Assembly (NCBI GenBank): GCA_036785705.1
Contig: JAWUZG010000001.1
Span: forward strand, 2,914,001 to 2,978,000
DNA: 64,000 bases
Reading direction: 5' to 3'
From: Acanthornis magna
Lineage: Eukaryota > Chordata > Aves > Passeriformes > Acanthizidae
Shown: piece by piece, positions 40,708-53,771 of the stretch
Layout of the letters: every line of letters begins with the position of its first letter
Position numbering within the stretch: position 1 is the stretch's first letter
Made by a program: the position numbers and the translations under genes
Notes under the pieces: model-generated
Seen by the model: only the letters and a program-made list of their open reading frames with translations
Database searches by the model: none
Told to the model about the DNA's origin: nothing

Positions 40708-43700
40708 GAAAGGCTGGGGTATGCAGGGCTGAGGCTTTGGTGACCTGACTGGGAGAGGCACTGATCATGGAAACTCTGACACGTTGGAAATGATAGCGAG
40801 AGCAAGCCTGCAAACTTGGCTTGCTTTCACTGGGCTACCCAAACAGGAAAAATCCTAACACTTAATGTCTTTTTCATCATCCAGGGCATGCAAAGAGATC
40901 GTCCACTTATGCCCTGCGTGGTTAAGAAAACCAAGAATTGCTCACTTATTTATTGAAGGAGCTAATGTGCATTTCAAAGTGCCTCAGTGTTGGCTTGTGG
41001 GGGAAGGAGGAGTGAACATTAAGATTAATCTCAATGAAAATATTTTTGTGGGAATAGTTTGCTCAGTGAATCTAGATCATCTGCAGCTGGTAGAATAATG
41101 CTATAAGCCTGTTTATATGTTTTATTAAATCAATAAACCACATGAAAATGGAGGTGTTTTGGATTGTGCACACAGCTTTCGGAGGAGCTTTGCTTAGGGA
41201 CAAGAAATGATTTTGCCATTTAGAAACACTTTTGTTTCATTTGAAAGTGCTCTCTCGCTAAAATTATTAAAGAAAACATTTTTCAACTCTGAAGTATTGC
41301 TGATATTTTGGCAGTGGCTGCGGCCAGTAGTCCAAGGGATGGGAACTGCTGAGCGCTCGGTATTTAAACAACTGGTGTTGACTTTGCGGTTAAAGAAGTT
41401 TTATGACTGGATCAGACATAACACTCGACCCATGAGGTTTCTGGTTTGAGGTAAGACTGTCCTGGAACCTGCTGGGATCCAGGGCTCAGCATCCCTGGCT
41501 GCTCATGGTTGAGCCACTGTGGCCTTTGTCAAGAGGGGCTGGTCTCTAAATCAGGAGAGAGATTTTGAGTTCCAGGATGCAAAGGTCTCAGGTTTGGAAG
41601 TCTAACTTGAATGAAAAAAAGCTCTGCTTGTTCATCCAGCCTGTTGTCTGCCAAATCTATGCTTGTTCTGTTTAGTGCATTCTTAAATGTTTTGTCCAAT
41701 TTTATTTGGAAGTGGACCATAGGACACTCCTTCCAGCTCCCCCCCACGCCCCCAAGATTAAATGTTTTATTATTGTACTGTAAACATACACAATCCTAAC
41801 AATTTTTGGTGTTTCGGTCACCCCATTTTATTTATTTTCTGTTGTATAATCTCTCTTTTGTGCTAATATTGATGAATTGAAGAGATGCATTTTCTGTCAT
41901 GTAAAATAGTACTGGGGATAAACTCTGCCCAGGATTTTGGCTGACCCTTTCATCAGGCTTAGCTCAAAAATTAATTTGTCATTACCCAGGTGCTATGCAC
42001 TAAGCTTTATTGGCATAGAGGAGCGCCACATCCTGTATGTTCTTTGGAAGGAAAAAAAGTGATCATATAATCACTGAGACAGTAAACAGTCATTTCCAAT
42101 CTAGTAATATTTTATATGAACTGGCACTGTATGTTGTATATCATCCATCTTGCTAATCCTTGTTCCACATTGCCTCCCACTTGAGGCCAAGAACATTACA
42201 GCTGTGCCAGAGAGTGGGTGGAAAAATAGCCTTATTATTAACCTAAGTTGAAAACATAATGGCTTTTTGAATGTCTTCATTCACAGACGCAGTCACACTA
42301 AAATATTAATACCCTTAAGTATAGAGAAACAGAACTTTCATTTAAAATCCATTGTCCATGTGTGTTGCAAAGGGGAAAGCCTTGAAAGTGTTGTGAATGC
42401 CCTGTGTCTTTTGTTTTAAGTTTTATCCTTTAAATGTCAGTTTTCTGTAAGAAAGGAGCCAAAATATTCTTCAGAGTAGGTTTTGAGCAATGTTGCTGCC
42501 ATCACTAACATTGCCTTGTGGTAAAGGAAAAAGAGTTTCTCCAGTTTTCTCTTTGTCTTAGAAGACAAATAACAACTGGTAATAACTGAGTGGATATTGA
42601 AACACACATAATGACTTTTTAGTACCATGATCAAGCAGGGCTGCATTGCCAATGTCAGAGTTTGTTTAAATCTCATCCCCAGAGGGATCAGAAATATTCA
42701 AGATGCATGTGTTTTCTGGGAGGAGCCATCACAAAGAGTAGAGGAGAAAACTGCAACACTCATCTGATTAATCTTCAGAGCACCCCAGGATCCCTGATTT
42801 ACGAGCAGAAATGAGGGACCCAGCAATGAAAACTGAGTAAATTTGCAGCACAGCATCACTGAAAAGGCACAGAAAAAGGTGATGCTCTTCATTATAGTCA
42901 TGGTTTGCCTTTCCTAGCTCTGTAATTCACTCCTGTGTATATTTCCCAGGTAAAATATGCATCTTCCAAGAACCTCTTTAGGAGGTGTAAAAATTGCTCT
43001 TGAAGAGTATTCAGAGAAAAAAAGAAATAAGTCTTGATTGTACTAATTTATGACTAGCATGAAAAAATATCCCTTCTTTTAAAAAGGAAAATAAAAGGAT
43101 TAAAACTTCCAGTGTATCAGGCCATGTGTTGTAAATTAGCCTAATTGTTTTAGAATTCAGAAGTGTTTCATCATTTTAAATTGGGCTTGTCTGATATTTA
43201 GTTCCACATTTTTTATAACTCTGCAGGACTAATATGTAGCCTGTTGTTGCACATGAAAAGCTTTTTTAATCCTAATTTTTAAGACTGATGGAATGAGAGG
43301 AGGTTGACAAGTAATCGCTTAGTTATCTCTGTGTCAAAGCTTATGATATGCTTTATAGTGAAAATGTGCAATATGCAGTTCCAGAAATAATTTTGCTCTA
43401 CATTATGGTTTATCTTTCTGGCATACAAAATGCAAGAGTGAGTAATGCTGAAGTCTGATAGAGGATTTCAAATTGCTTGGAATTATCTTTAAGTTTTGCC
43501 TAATAAGTCTTAGCAGGAGCCAAAATATTGTACAAGATAGGGGCCCCGATATTAACAGGGCTTCCCTCCAAGCACATCCCTACTTCCCCATATCCCATCT
43601 CATGTGGGAAAAGAAACTTCACATTTTTCGGGCATTATTTTGCAGCTTCTCTGTTGATCCACTGTACTCTGTGGATAAATAGAAGTCATCTCCGAGTAGG

Positions 43701-44022
43701 GTTTTTTGTGAAAAGGCCAAGCGGCGCTTGCTCCCAGCAAGAACTGGTGGCTGCAAGGCTTGTTTGACAATCTAACCTGTAACCCACCATTTTTCAGCTC
43801 CCATCCAGGAAAACTTTGCATTGTTTATGCTCAGCAGAGATACCTTACACAATAACAACATGTTGAATAAAAGACAAGGGCACACTGTAAAGTTAACTGA
43901 AGGACCTTTGGTAACAAAATACGATTCCTCAGAGGTTTTATTTTGTTGGGTTTGTTTGGGTTTTTTTAGCTTGCAGTTAGGACTGGGGGCTTTTTTCTAA
44001 AGCTCTCTGAGTTTTTTGGTAG

Positions 44023-44157
44023 CGAAGCTGCGCGTCTGCGATATTTTGTTGGACGCGTTCCCGTGGCTGCCATGGTGACCTGTGGAGAGCGCGGAGCAGA
44101 ATCCCGCGTCTCCAAATGTGATTAGAGACATTCGGGAGCCGCACGCTATTGATGCCG
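44023..44157. promoter_or_regulatory. CpG cluster with RFX X-box-like palindrome
   Basis: About 15 CpGs occur in 135 bp, within a CpG-poor intron. GCTGCCATGGTGACC at 44066-44080 resembles the palindromic RFX X-box: the right half fits GTNRCC on the reverse strand, the left half has one mismatch. Candidate intronic enhancer or alternative promoter; function is inferred. Confidence 0.4.
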
Positions 44158-44312
44158 AGGAGCACTGAATAGTTTCATCTGCTTTGCAGACAAGCTTCAG
44201 TGTAAGCCCTCCTGCCACTGCCTGCTCAAGGCCACCTTTGACAGCCACAGGAGCCAACACATCACTGTTTAGGCACTCGTTTTGTTCCTTTTCTCTATTT
44301 TTCCATCTCCCT

Positions 44313-44373
44313 CTGATTAAGTTGCCAATCATCCAGCTTCTTTTTCTTCTTGTCCTGATAAGTTGCCAATCAT
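44313..44373 (+). repeat. Duplicated CCAAT-containing 19-20-mer
   Basis: The stretch 44313-44332 is repeated at 44355-44373 with a single-base deletion; both contain TAAGTTGCCAATCAT. Each copy carries a CCAAT core with a good 3' flank for NF-Y. The CCAAT cores sit 41 nt apart, about four helical turns. Confidence 0.75.
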
Positions 44374-45987
44374 GTCATGCAGCCTATACCTCTCTAGCCA
44401 AGTATTCCTCTTGTCATAACTTGAAAACAGGCTGCTGGGGATTTATTTTAAAACTTGGTCTGATTAAATGCCACATCTTGATCTTTGGAGAGCCATAGGA
44501 CCTACAGATCATGGTTCTCTTGTTTGGACTTCTCTGAACTGGTTTTAACTAACAGACTTAAGACATGTCCTATGGGTCATCCAACGCAGTCTCAATATTC
44601 CCTTCCCTTAATAGATATTAAATATTCATAAACAGATTTTTTTTTCATCAGTTTTCCAGGGCATATATGGTGATAGTTGCAAGAAAGAAACAATCAGTTG
44701 TATGAAGGCTTCTGGGGAAAATAACATATTTATTTGTATGGCATGTGGGGTTTTAAGTTTTGGTCTGCTTGTCAAATCATTTATACAAACATAAGTAGTA
44801 GCATTATTTCGTAAGGTCTTCAAGACATAAATAGCAATGGAAAATTAAGCTAAACTGAAAGTGTTTACTGTGAAAAGCATATTTAAAATACTTTTTGTGA
44901 GATTTCAAAACAGTTTTTTTGGGGAAATTATGGGAAGTCTGATTCTGGGAAATCTACAGATAGAACAAGATTAAACATTGGAAGAATTACATGTGGAAGC
45001 ATAATGCTGTTCTCTCTGGGAAAGGAGCTTAGCTGAATTTTCCTGTCTCTAACAGTTTTGTAATTCTATTAAAACTGCTTTCCTAGATATACAAGATAAC
45101 ACTTTCCCCAGTATTTATATTTTGCTAGCTTGTTTTCCAGTCAGAAGGAAAAGACTGTATGAATCATCTTAGTTTTTCTCTCTCATTTTGGAAGTACATG
45201 TGTTACACGTCTATTCTGTATCTCCCTTCATTGATTTTACATTAGTTAATCAGCAGACAAAAATAAAGAGGAGTAATAATTAACTAGGATAACAATTTCT
45301 CTACCAGAAGTGTTTTCCTTGCTCTAGTGAGGCTGCCCAGGCAAGGTGAAACATGAGCTATAATTCTTTATCAGGACACTTTGCATTTTTACACTGTTAG
45401 TCTGTGCAAAACAAGATTCCGTGCGAGAGACAAGTGAGAGGCAGGTTGGGAAGTGGTTATGAGATACCTCTCAAATTCCTTTGAGCTTGAGCTTTCTGAG
45501 CATAGATCTCCCACATGAAGTGTGTTCTTCGTTCTCATTGCTGGTGCTCATTAAGTGCTGCCATTTATTTTTGTGTGCCTGCACAAATATATGGCTTTAT
45601 TACTAAAGTGGTTTGTTTATCTTTGCTGCTGCTGCATTTATTTTAGCACTCATCTAAACAATTAATTAGGGAAACACTTGAGTGCCGAATACACTTCTTC
45701 AGATACCACTCAGTTGGGTTTTTTATTTATTTCCAGGAGCATCAAGCATTAAAAAACACCCATCTTTTGCATTTTTTTTCTAACCGTGCCTTTTTCCCTC
45801 TTTTTTGAAGTTTCCACAGCAGAGTACATTGCTTTGAAAGATCATGGGCCCTGTTGAGAGTTCAAAGCCAAGTAAAGATGATGCTTAAAGTTCAAAGGCT
45901 CTGTGGAGCTGCATCTTCATCTGCATAAAATTGTTTCAACCGACTAGAAAGATAGAAAACTTGCCAGGAATTGCTTCTGTTTCTTTT

Positions 45988-46006
45988 TTATTATTATTAT
46001 TATTAT
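45988..46006 (+). repeat. (TTA)n microsatellite
   Basis: About six TTA/ATT units following a T-rich run. Confidence 0.9.
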
Positions 46007-47406
46007 AAAGAAAGCTTAATTGGGGAACAAATGTGTCACTGCTAACAAGTTCAGGCAAAGCGAAGCTCCTCAGATGAAACACTGCTTGAAGGTGTGCACA
46101 GTGTAGGAAAGATTTGACATGAGCTGTGACCCTGTGAGAGTGAAGCTGTGAATGCCTGGAAATCAATACGAGATGTGCAAGGGTTCATGATGTTGAAGTG
46201 GAGAAAGAGTTGAAAGAGTTTGACTGCATCTTGGGCAAAGGGAGCAGAGAGTGTGACAGATTCAGACAATGGATTTAGACCCAAGTTTTAAAGAAACGTA
46301 TTTATCAGGAAACGAAACTCAAATCATTGAAAATTATCTCCATTAAAATAGTGTGTATGCTGTAGCAAATCACGAGTGTGAGTGGAGGCTTTGCCAGTTC
46401 TTCCACCAGCACAGAATGGAGCCCCCAATTTGGTGGCTTGGCCAAAAGCAGCAAAGTACAGCAAACTCCCCCAAAAGCAGAGGGGTGTTGGAGGAAACAG
46501 TTATTTGTTGGTTCAAGTTCAAGGCACTTAGAGGTGATATTTATCCTAGAATTTCTTCCATGCTACTCAAGCATTCCTTAAGCCATCTCAAATGTCTTGT
46601 ATTGATTTCTTCCATTTCCTATAAGGTAACTTTGGGAGGAAGCATGACAGACTGCAGTGAGTCAGATGGAAGCAGCTCTGGCACGTACTGCCCTGCTGTA
46701 ACTCATTGTCACTACGGTGGCTGTGTCTTTTTACCTCAATTTTTATTTTTTCCTGGTATCTTCAGAGTACTCCTTTGAGCTCAGGACATTTTATTCTTTC
46801 TGTTTTACAGGGAAAAGCTAGAGCATAGGGAGATGAAAGGCCAGATTGTTCAAAAGCATTTAGGCATCGAAAGATTCAGATAGGCATTGAATGTTATTTT
46901 CAGAACTTCAACACCCTATTCCTAGAAATGAGTTATCCAAGGTCAGATTTTAGATTCTCTTTCAAAAATGGTATCCAACTCTTCCAAATCCAGTTAAATG
47001 TTGAAAACACCCCATGCACAATGTTCTTGCCAAGTTTCTGGGTAGGGTTGAGGTTTTGTTGTTGCTTTGTAAATGCGTGAAGTGTCAGCAAGAGCAATCT
47101 TTCCACTGTGTACCTTCTTTCATAACTCCTTCTCCCTGGACCTATTCCTCTTTTTTCTCTTAGTGCTGATAGTTCTGGCTTTTCCTACGCTTATAAGATA
47201 TAAGCTCCAAAGTTCAGAGCTGTCAGTGGGGTTTAAACAAAACTTTATGTCAGGTACAACAGGACTGGCTAAATTGTAACTTGAGAAAATGCATTGTGTT
47301 ATCGTGAATTCATAAATGTATTGATATATTTCTAAAAACAGGATATGGCACAAGACATTTTGTTGTCTTGTGTGTCTGTGGCAATATCTGCCATGCTGGA
47401 AAGTTC

Positions 47407-47756
47407 GTGGAATCATCATGGAATCATAGAATGGTTTGGGTTGGAAGGGGCCATAAAGATCATCTTGTTCCACCCCCCTGTCGTGGGCAGGGACACCTTC
47501 CACTATCCCAGGTTGCTCCAAGCCCCATCCAACCTGGCCTTGAACACTTCCAGGGATCCACAGCTTCTCTGGGCAACCTGCTCCTCTGTTTCATTGCTCT
47601 CACAGTAAAGAATTTCTTCCCAATACCCAACTGAAATTTGCCCTCTTTCAGTTTGAAGCCATTCTCCCTTGTCCTATCAATACATGCCCTTGCCAAAGTT
47701 CCTCTCCAGCCATATCCTGGTCCCCTTTATGTACTAGAAGGTGCTATAAGGTCTCT
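47407..47756 (-). mobile_element. CR1 LINE fragment, antisense
   Basis: It begins with two copies of GGAATCAT, then AGAATGGTTTGGGTTGGAAG, the reverse complement of the CR1 3' end. It runs through CCACTATCCCAGGTTGCTCC and GTTTGAAGCCATTCTCCCTT to an AAGGTCTCT end. At about 350 bp it is one of the better preserved copies. A short T/A-rich stretch follows. Confidence 0.95.
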
Positions 47757-48005
47757 GATTCTGTTTCTTTAAAAAAAGAAAAAAAAAATTAATTCCTGTG
47801 TTCTTGCTATGAAAAAACTCATCTTGCATGTAAAATTTGCTAGTGAATGAGAGCTGGTTCCCAGCTGATGAGTACAACAATAAAACAGTAATTTAACTGA
47901 TGTTGTCTACTAGAGTTAAATAAGCTTGTAGTATATTTCTGGGGAAGTTAAGCTGTGTTAGGAGGGATCTTGTCGGAAGTCAGTTAAATTCCTTCGCTGC
48001 CATTT

Positions 48006-48565
48006 CACACAATCACAAGCTGGCTGGTGTCAGAAAGAACCTCCGGGATTCATCTTATCCAACCCCAGCTCAAAGCAGGGTCATCTACAGCAGGTTTGTC
48101 AGAGCTGTGTCCAGGCAGGATTTTAATATCTCCAGGGACAGAGAGAGTCCACAACCTGTCTGGGCAAACCATGCCAGTGTTTGAACACCCTTAGAATAAA
48201 AATGGTTTTGCTTATTTTAAAGTGGAATTTCCTGTATTTTAATTAGTGGCCATGGCCTCTTGTCCTGTCATTGGGCACCGCTGAGAAGGCTCTGTCTTCT
48301 TTACTTCCTCCAATGAACAGGCTGAACAGTCCCAGCTCTCTCAGTTGCTTTTCATACGAGAGATGCTCCAGACTCTTCCTCATCTTCATGGTCCTTCACT
48401 GGACAGCCTCCAGTATGTCCACATCTCTCTATTGGGGAAAAAGAAGAAGATGCAGAACCCCATATATGTCTCAGCAGGGCTGAGCAGAGGGTAAGGATCA
48501 CCTCCACTGACCTGCTCTGCCTGATGCAGCCCAGAGTGCCTTTGGCATTTAACCAGCAAAGAGAA
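48006..48565 (-). mobile_element. CR1 LINE fragment, antisense, second copy
   Basis: Its 3'-end part (about 48006-48080) covers the same CR1 region as the neighbouring element, so it is a separate insertion in the same orientation. It contains the GGCTGAACAGTCCCAGCTCT and GAGATGCTCCAGACTCTTCC CR1 landmarks and extends to the CCCAGAGTGCCTTTGGCATT landmark. Boundaries are approximate. Confidence 0.92.
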
Positions 48566-50655
48566 TTTCCAGTACAGAATGTATGTTTTTCATAGTGATG
48601 GGGAATGTTTATAAATTGCCTCAAAGATGTGGTGATTTTGAAGGGATAATTTTATGGTAAAGCTCTTCTATTCTGAATATTTTTCACTACAGAGTTGCCT
48701 CCTAGTTGAACTAGGACGTGAATGGCTTCTCAGGAGTCACAGTGCAATTAGAGGTTTCATCAGAGCAGTGATCTGGAAGTCTTATCAGGAAAAGCCAGTC
48801 TTCAGTGATCTTTCTCAAGCATTCAAGTGAAAAAAAAAATAGAAGGAAATCCATTATAAGATGTATGTGCTGGCAAGTTTGATTTGCTACTAGTGAGTGC
48901 CAGGGTTGGAGACAATAGGGCTTTTGAAATGACATCAGGGAGAGATGTGTCCCTGCCTATGTTAATTTATGTAAACATGATCTTTGTAGAGTCTTTTTGA
49001 ACTGATATACAGTGTCACAGCAGCTTTCTGCTGCAAGAATGGATTAATAAGGGAGGACATCTTAATTTTGTATTTCCATTTTTTTTTAGCATCTGTTCTC
49101 TGAATCCTTTTTCTTTACTGCATCCAAAGATGTATTTAGCAGATGGTCAAACTTAGGGGTTAACTTGCACAGAGGACATGTTAATTCATTTTAAAGCTAG
49201 TAAACTCAAGTCAGTAATCCTTACAGGGCCAAAGGAAAGGGAAACAATAACCATCTTCTAGGAAGAAAAGAATAATAATTTCTCTGAGGGAAGAAGAATA
49301 TGTATCAAAGATTAAGGAACATTAGTGCAAGAATGAGAAGGAAAAGAAAGAAAAAGTAAAGGGGAAATTACTAGAAGGCAACATAAGATACAAATAATTA
49401 TTTGTATTTTCAATTTTTGTAGTTTCATTTTAATATCCCCCAATTTCAATATTTCTTTCTTGATGCAATGTATATACATAGTGACAGGCCTTGTTTAAAA
49501 CTATTTCCAGTTTAAAAAAAAAAAATCTTGTATTTTGTGTATATTCTTTTCTATATTTTACAAGTGGGGAGTGCAGTGACTTCCCATGGGACACCCCTCA
49601 CCGAGCTAGAGGCTGGAATGCCATTTCCCCACCCTCTCCTGCTGTCCTACTTACTTGAGAATTTCTTGTCCAAAAGCTCTGACAAGCAGTTTTTATCATA
49701 AGCCATATGGAGTGATGTATAAGATCCGAATTATTCTCCACCCCTGAGAACTAGAAATGTGAATGAACTGAACATGAACTTGACAGGGGGCACTGAGCTG
49801 CTGCTTTGATTTTCCCACCGATGTTGGTTGACTGACAGCTGTCCATCTCAAGGGCTCTCCCTGGGATTTACACTGCTGGGAGGGCTGGCAAAGGAGGAAC
49901 AGCCCAGGCCAGTGATGTTTCCATCCCCTGCAGATCAGGTGTTGATGCAGTGCTGATGTGCAGGATCAGTGCCAATGACTGCTCAGCTCTGTGTTCACAG
50001 CACTTCCTGAGTTGATGCTGCAATGTCTCTCATCCCCTACTCAGCTCAGACCAATAAAGCTCAGCTTCCGTCCCAGCACTCAGGGATGGTTTCTTTAGGG
50101 ACAGATTAGTTTGTAATGATATAGATTTGCCTTGATGCTGTAAACCTGATTTGTGTATATTTATTTACCCTGCCACCATGTATAGAATCTCATTCTGCAT
50201 CTGCCTTTTTTTTTTTTTTACTCCTTTATCACCATCTAGTGCAGATATCACATGAGTATTGCCAAGCTGCAGGTGTGGAAGTTGGCCCCTTCCCTCAGAA
50301 GTAAAACAGAGTTCCAGTGTGCTAGAACTTCCCAGCCATTACACAGGCAGCAGGAGAGTTCAGGAATTTGCAAAAGCTGTCACTGTCCTATATGAAAAAT
50401 TGTGCATTGAAATTCTTCAGCTACTTGTACAGCTATTAGCTATTTAAAACTGTTTAATATAAGTGGCTTATTTCAGAGAGCAGGAAAAGTAGATTCTGGC
50501 AATTTTGCCCTTGATATCTTTTCTATCTGTGTCGCACTTTAGTCAAAATTTACATAATAATGGGTAGGGAAGTGTTGTGGCACATGAACCGGTGCATATT
50601 AGTTCTTAGTTGCTTTCCCAAAAGGCTTGAAAATGCAGCAAATTTAATCTAGGTC

Positions 50656-50724
50656 AAAAAAAGAAAAAAAGAAAAAAAAAAAAAGAAAATAAGAAGAAGG
50701 AAAAAAAAAAAAAAACAAAAAAAA
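50656..50724 (+). repeat. A-rich polypurine tract
   Basis: 69 nt of A and G with one C at 50716. Read on the minus strand it gives the poly-Phe part of a spurious 96-codon frame. Confidence 0.93.
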
Positions 50725-50814
50725 CCCCAACACTTCCATTTTGTAGGCAGAGGACATTTATAGAGAGCATTTGTATTCACAAGGGTATGGGAATGACAGA
50801 GTGCGACTCCTCCA

Positions 50815-51330
50815 AAAGAGCTCCCCGGTGCAGCTGAAGGCTGACAGCAAACTAGGACTTGTGGCCAATTAACAGAAAGGCCGTCATAACTTGCAAGGCA
50901 TGGAGAGAAAAAATTGAGCTCCGTGGGATCATTTTTCACTGGCCATTTACGGGGCTGTTACCGGCCCGGAGCATTTGTGCTTTAATGCGAGCGGCACGAT
51001 GTGGGGCACTCTGGGGCTGGGGCATTGCCACCCTGAGCATTGCAACCAGGAGGAAAAATAGAGGCCAGGGTGGAATTTGGCACATCCCAGTTGAGAATCC
51101 TTCTCACATGTGAGCCCTTGCCTAGATTCAGCTAATGTATTAATATTAGAAGTGGCATCTCTATAATATGTGCTGTCATTAGAGTGGCAATGCGGTTTCC
51201 TGGCTGGTGACAGGACTGGTAATACGGTTTCCATCAGGGTGCCAATTATATCAAACTATTAGCAAACCTGAGCTAATTGGGAGGCGGCATCGTTAAAGGT
51301 TGATTTCTGCTGTATTCGGCAATTCTGTCA
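50815..51330. other. Mildly CpG-enriched, motif-dense intronic block
   Basis: At 50940-51000 about six CpGs occur in 60 bp, with GGCCCGGAGC-type sequence. This is followed by a region with several ATTA/TAAT homeodomain-type cores and more CpGs near 51290-51320. It resembles a conserved non-coding element in texture, but conservation cannot be judged from one sequence. Confidence 0.3.
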
Positions 51331-53660
51331 GGGATTGCTTCAGGAGTGAATCCTTTCCGTCTTACTCCATATACAATAGAGCGTGAGGATGGTGCAGGTA
51401 GGAATCAAAACACATCCCTGCCTTAGCAACCTTCTTTTTCTGATAAACAGAGTTTCAAAAACAGTTGGATTTTTATTTCTGGACTCCTTTGTCAGGAATG
51501 GCTGTATTTGCTGCTCAGGAAGTTCAAGGTTTTCTCCAGTTTTGTATGGAAGGACCCAATCAAAATCTCTAAGACTTGAAACACCTCTCCTAAAACTAGA
51601 GCAGTGTCTTCAGTGCAGGTTAGCTAATTGCACTAATGTCTGTAGCTCAGAAGAAATGTCAGGCAAGGCTCCCATGCAATGCACCAAATGTTACAAAAGT
51701 CTCATTGCCCAATCCCACACCTGAACTCCATGTAGCAATAGGTCTTCTCAGTGGCTTTAGTGCAAAAGAACTTTTAATGTCTTTATTGGCTTTTGGGAAA
51801 TGACATTACAGGTCATGGTGTGTTTGTTGCAAATCACACTGTTCAGGCAGCTTTTTGTGATTTACAGAGCATGTGTTCCAGAGTTCTGGTGGATGGCTGG
51901 AATGCAAGAGACCTTGTTAAAGGCTGCCCTGTATTAGTTTAGTGTTCAAATTTTGGTAGTGGATGAGTGAATGTGGAAATTAGGAGAGAAGCATTCAGAG
52001 TAGGGGGAAAAAAAAACAAGAAAAAGAAATCCTCCTTAACTTAAACTAGCTTGAACTGTGGTGGATTGACAAGAAGCTACTGTCCCCATTGAGATTCCAG
52101 GCTTGTATGAAGCCAGCACCTGTTCTGCTTGCAAATGCACACACAAAAGTGAGCTTCATTCACAGAAAGAAAGAAACATAGCGGGACTTCACTCATTTAG
52201 CCTTCCAGGGCCTTCAGTCCCTTGATCTGTCAGCCCCTTAGAATTCAAACGCAGCCTTTAAAGGAATTTTCAATTCACAACATGATGACTTTGTTGATGT
52301 CCTGAATGTGAATGTATTTTGAATTGAATTTGTCTGCCAGGATTCCATTACTTGCTAAAAGAATGCAGAGTTCAATCATCAGATAATCATTATAGCTGTT
52401 TTGAAGTGTTTATTTTATTAGTCTTGAAGGTAAAGCAAATTTCATACTTTTAAGTTGTTGCAGGCTTTGCAGGCGCCCTGATAAGCTCTTGTATTTCTAT
52501 ACCCCATGGTTAGGGTTCAGATACTGGCAGCAGGTGATAATATGTACAGCACAGGAGAGTTCCAAACTGACAAATTTTGACAGTTGAAAACTAAAGAAAC
52601 TAATAAATCAGACCAAACAAATATAGGTTGGTTTGAGTTGTTGGTTTCGTTTTTATTTTCTCCTGCGTCTTTTCTCTTTTAATTCACAAAAGTTAAATTT
52701 TCAGGCCTGGGAGTATTGCAAAATATTTTTCAAGGAAATCAAAACCTCAGAGCATCTTGAGGAGCGTGTTTTAATTCCTGTCCACATCCAAGGGTTATTT
52801 TCTCATATTGATGCATATGTGTAATTCTTGGTAACCTTAACACAGGAATTGCCTATTCAGTTTAGGGAGCTGTGAAACACTTTTTCTCACCCGAAGCAAG
52901 ATGGAGGCTGCCGTATTCATTCAGGCATGAAATCCTGGCTGAGAGATTAAGCCTCTTACACAGATCCCAGTGCCGTTAAATGCCAACGAGGACCGTGTAA
53001 GCCACATCTTCAAGTGGAGGAGAGCTTCCCTTTGTTAGTTGTTCAAAATTAGGAATGTAAACAGCTCTCACGGCATAATTAGTCTGTGTTTGAATTGGGA
53101 GAAAGTGACAAAAATAATGGCACGGCGGAGCTCCTGGAGATGTCATAGAGCTGAGTTTTGCAGCCTAACAAAGCCATGACTGCTCTCCTGGGAGGTAAAT
53201 TTGGGTCACAGAGCAGAAGTCACACAGGAGGAGAAGCCCTATTGCATGGGGTCACTAACAGCTCTTTGAAAAAATCCTCTTGTTTACAGGAGGAATGGCA
53301 TGTCTTGAAGTTTCATGGCAAAAACTGGAATTTGTTGTAATTCCACAATGTCCTCTGGAAACCCAAGCTTGCTGTTGGCAGAAAATCATGGCTACAGTGG
53401 TGTGAGTGTCCTCACCACTTGTTCTTCTTTTTCCCATTCCTCACTTCTAAATGATGGCTTCAGTGAACCCGTGGCTTGATTCCCCTGTAATCCATTGCTG
53501 CCATCTTTGACAGTGACTCACGTAAAGCTGTTTCTAGCCATACACGAGGCTGTTTGTCCCTGTCACTGCCTTGCTAAACAGGTTTCTGTGGAAATTAAAT
53601 AAATAAAATTTCCACCACTGGTGCTAATTGGTGCCTTTGGCAGCCTGAGCAAGGGCTTGT

Positions 53661-53694
53661 GAATTGAATGTGTCATGGAGAATTGAATGTGTCA
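53661..53694 (+). repeat. 19-bp tandem duplication
   Basis: GAATTGAATGTGTCA occurs at 53661-53675 and again at 53680-53694, separated by TGGA. Confidence 0.9.
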
Positions 53695-53771
53695 ACTCTC
53701 TCCCAATGGCTGGGACCTTGAGGTCTTTCTCTGGCACTAAATTTCCTTTGAAAAAAGAAAAGAAAGAGGAA

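Noticed and set aside
40248..40805. 185-codon minus-strand open frame
   Set aside because: It is held open partly by the A27 tract read as poly-Phe; no recognisable domain.
46353..46778. 141-codon plus-strand frame
   Set aside because: Composition looks random, no motif, no splice context; a shorter overlapping frame is also open.
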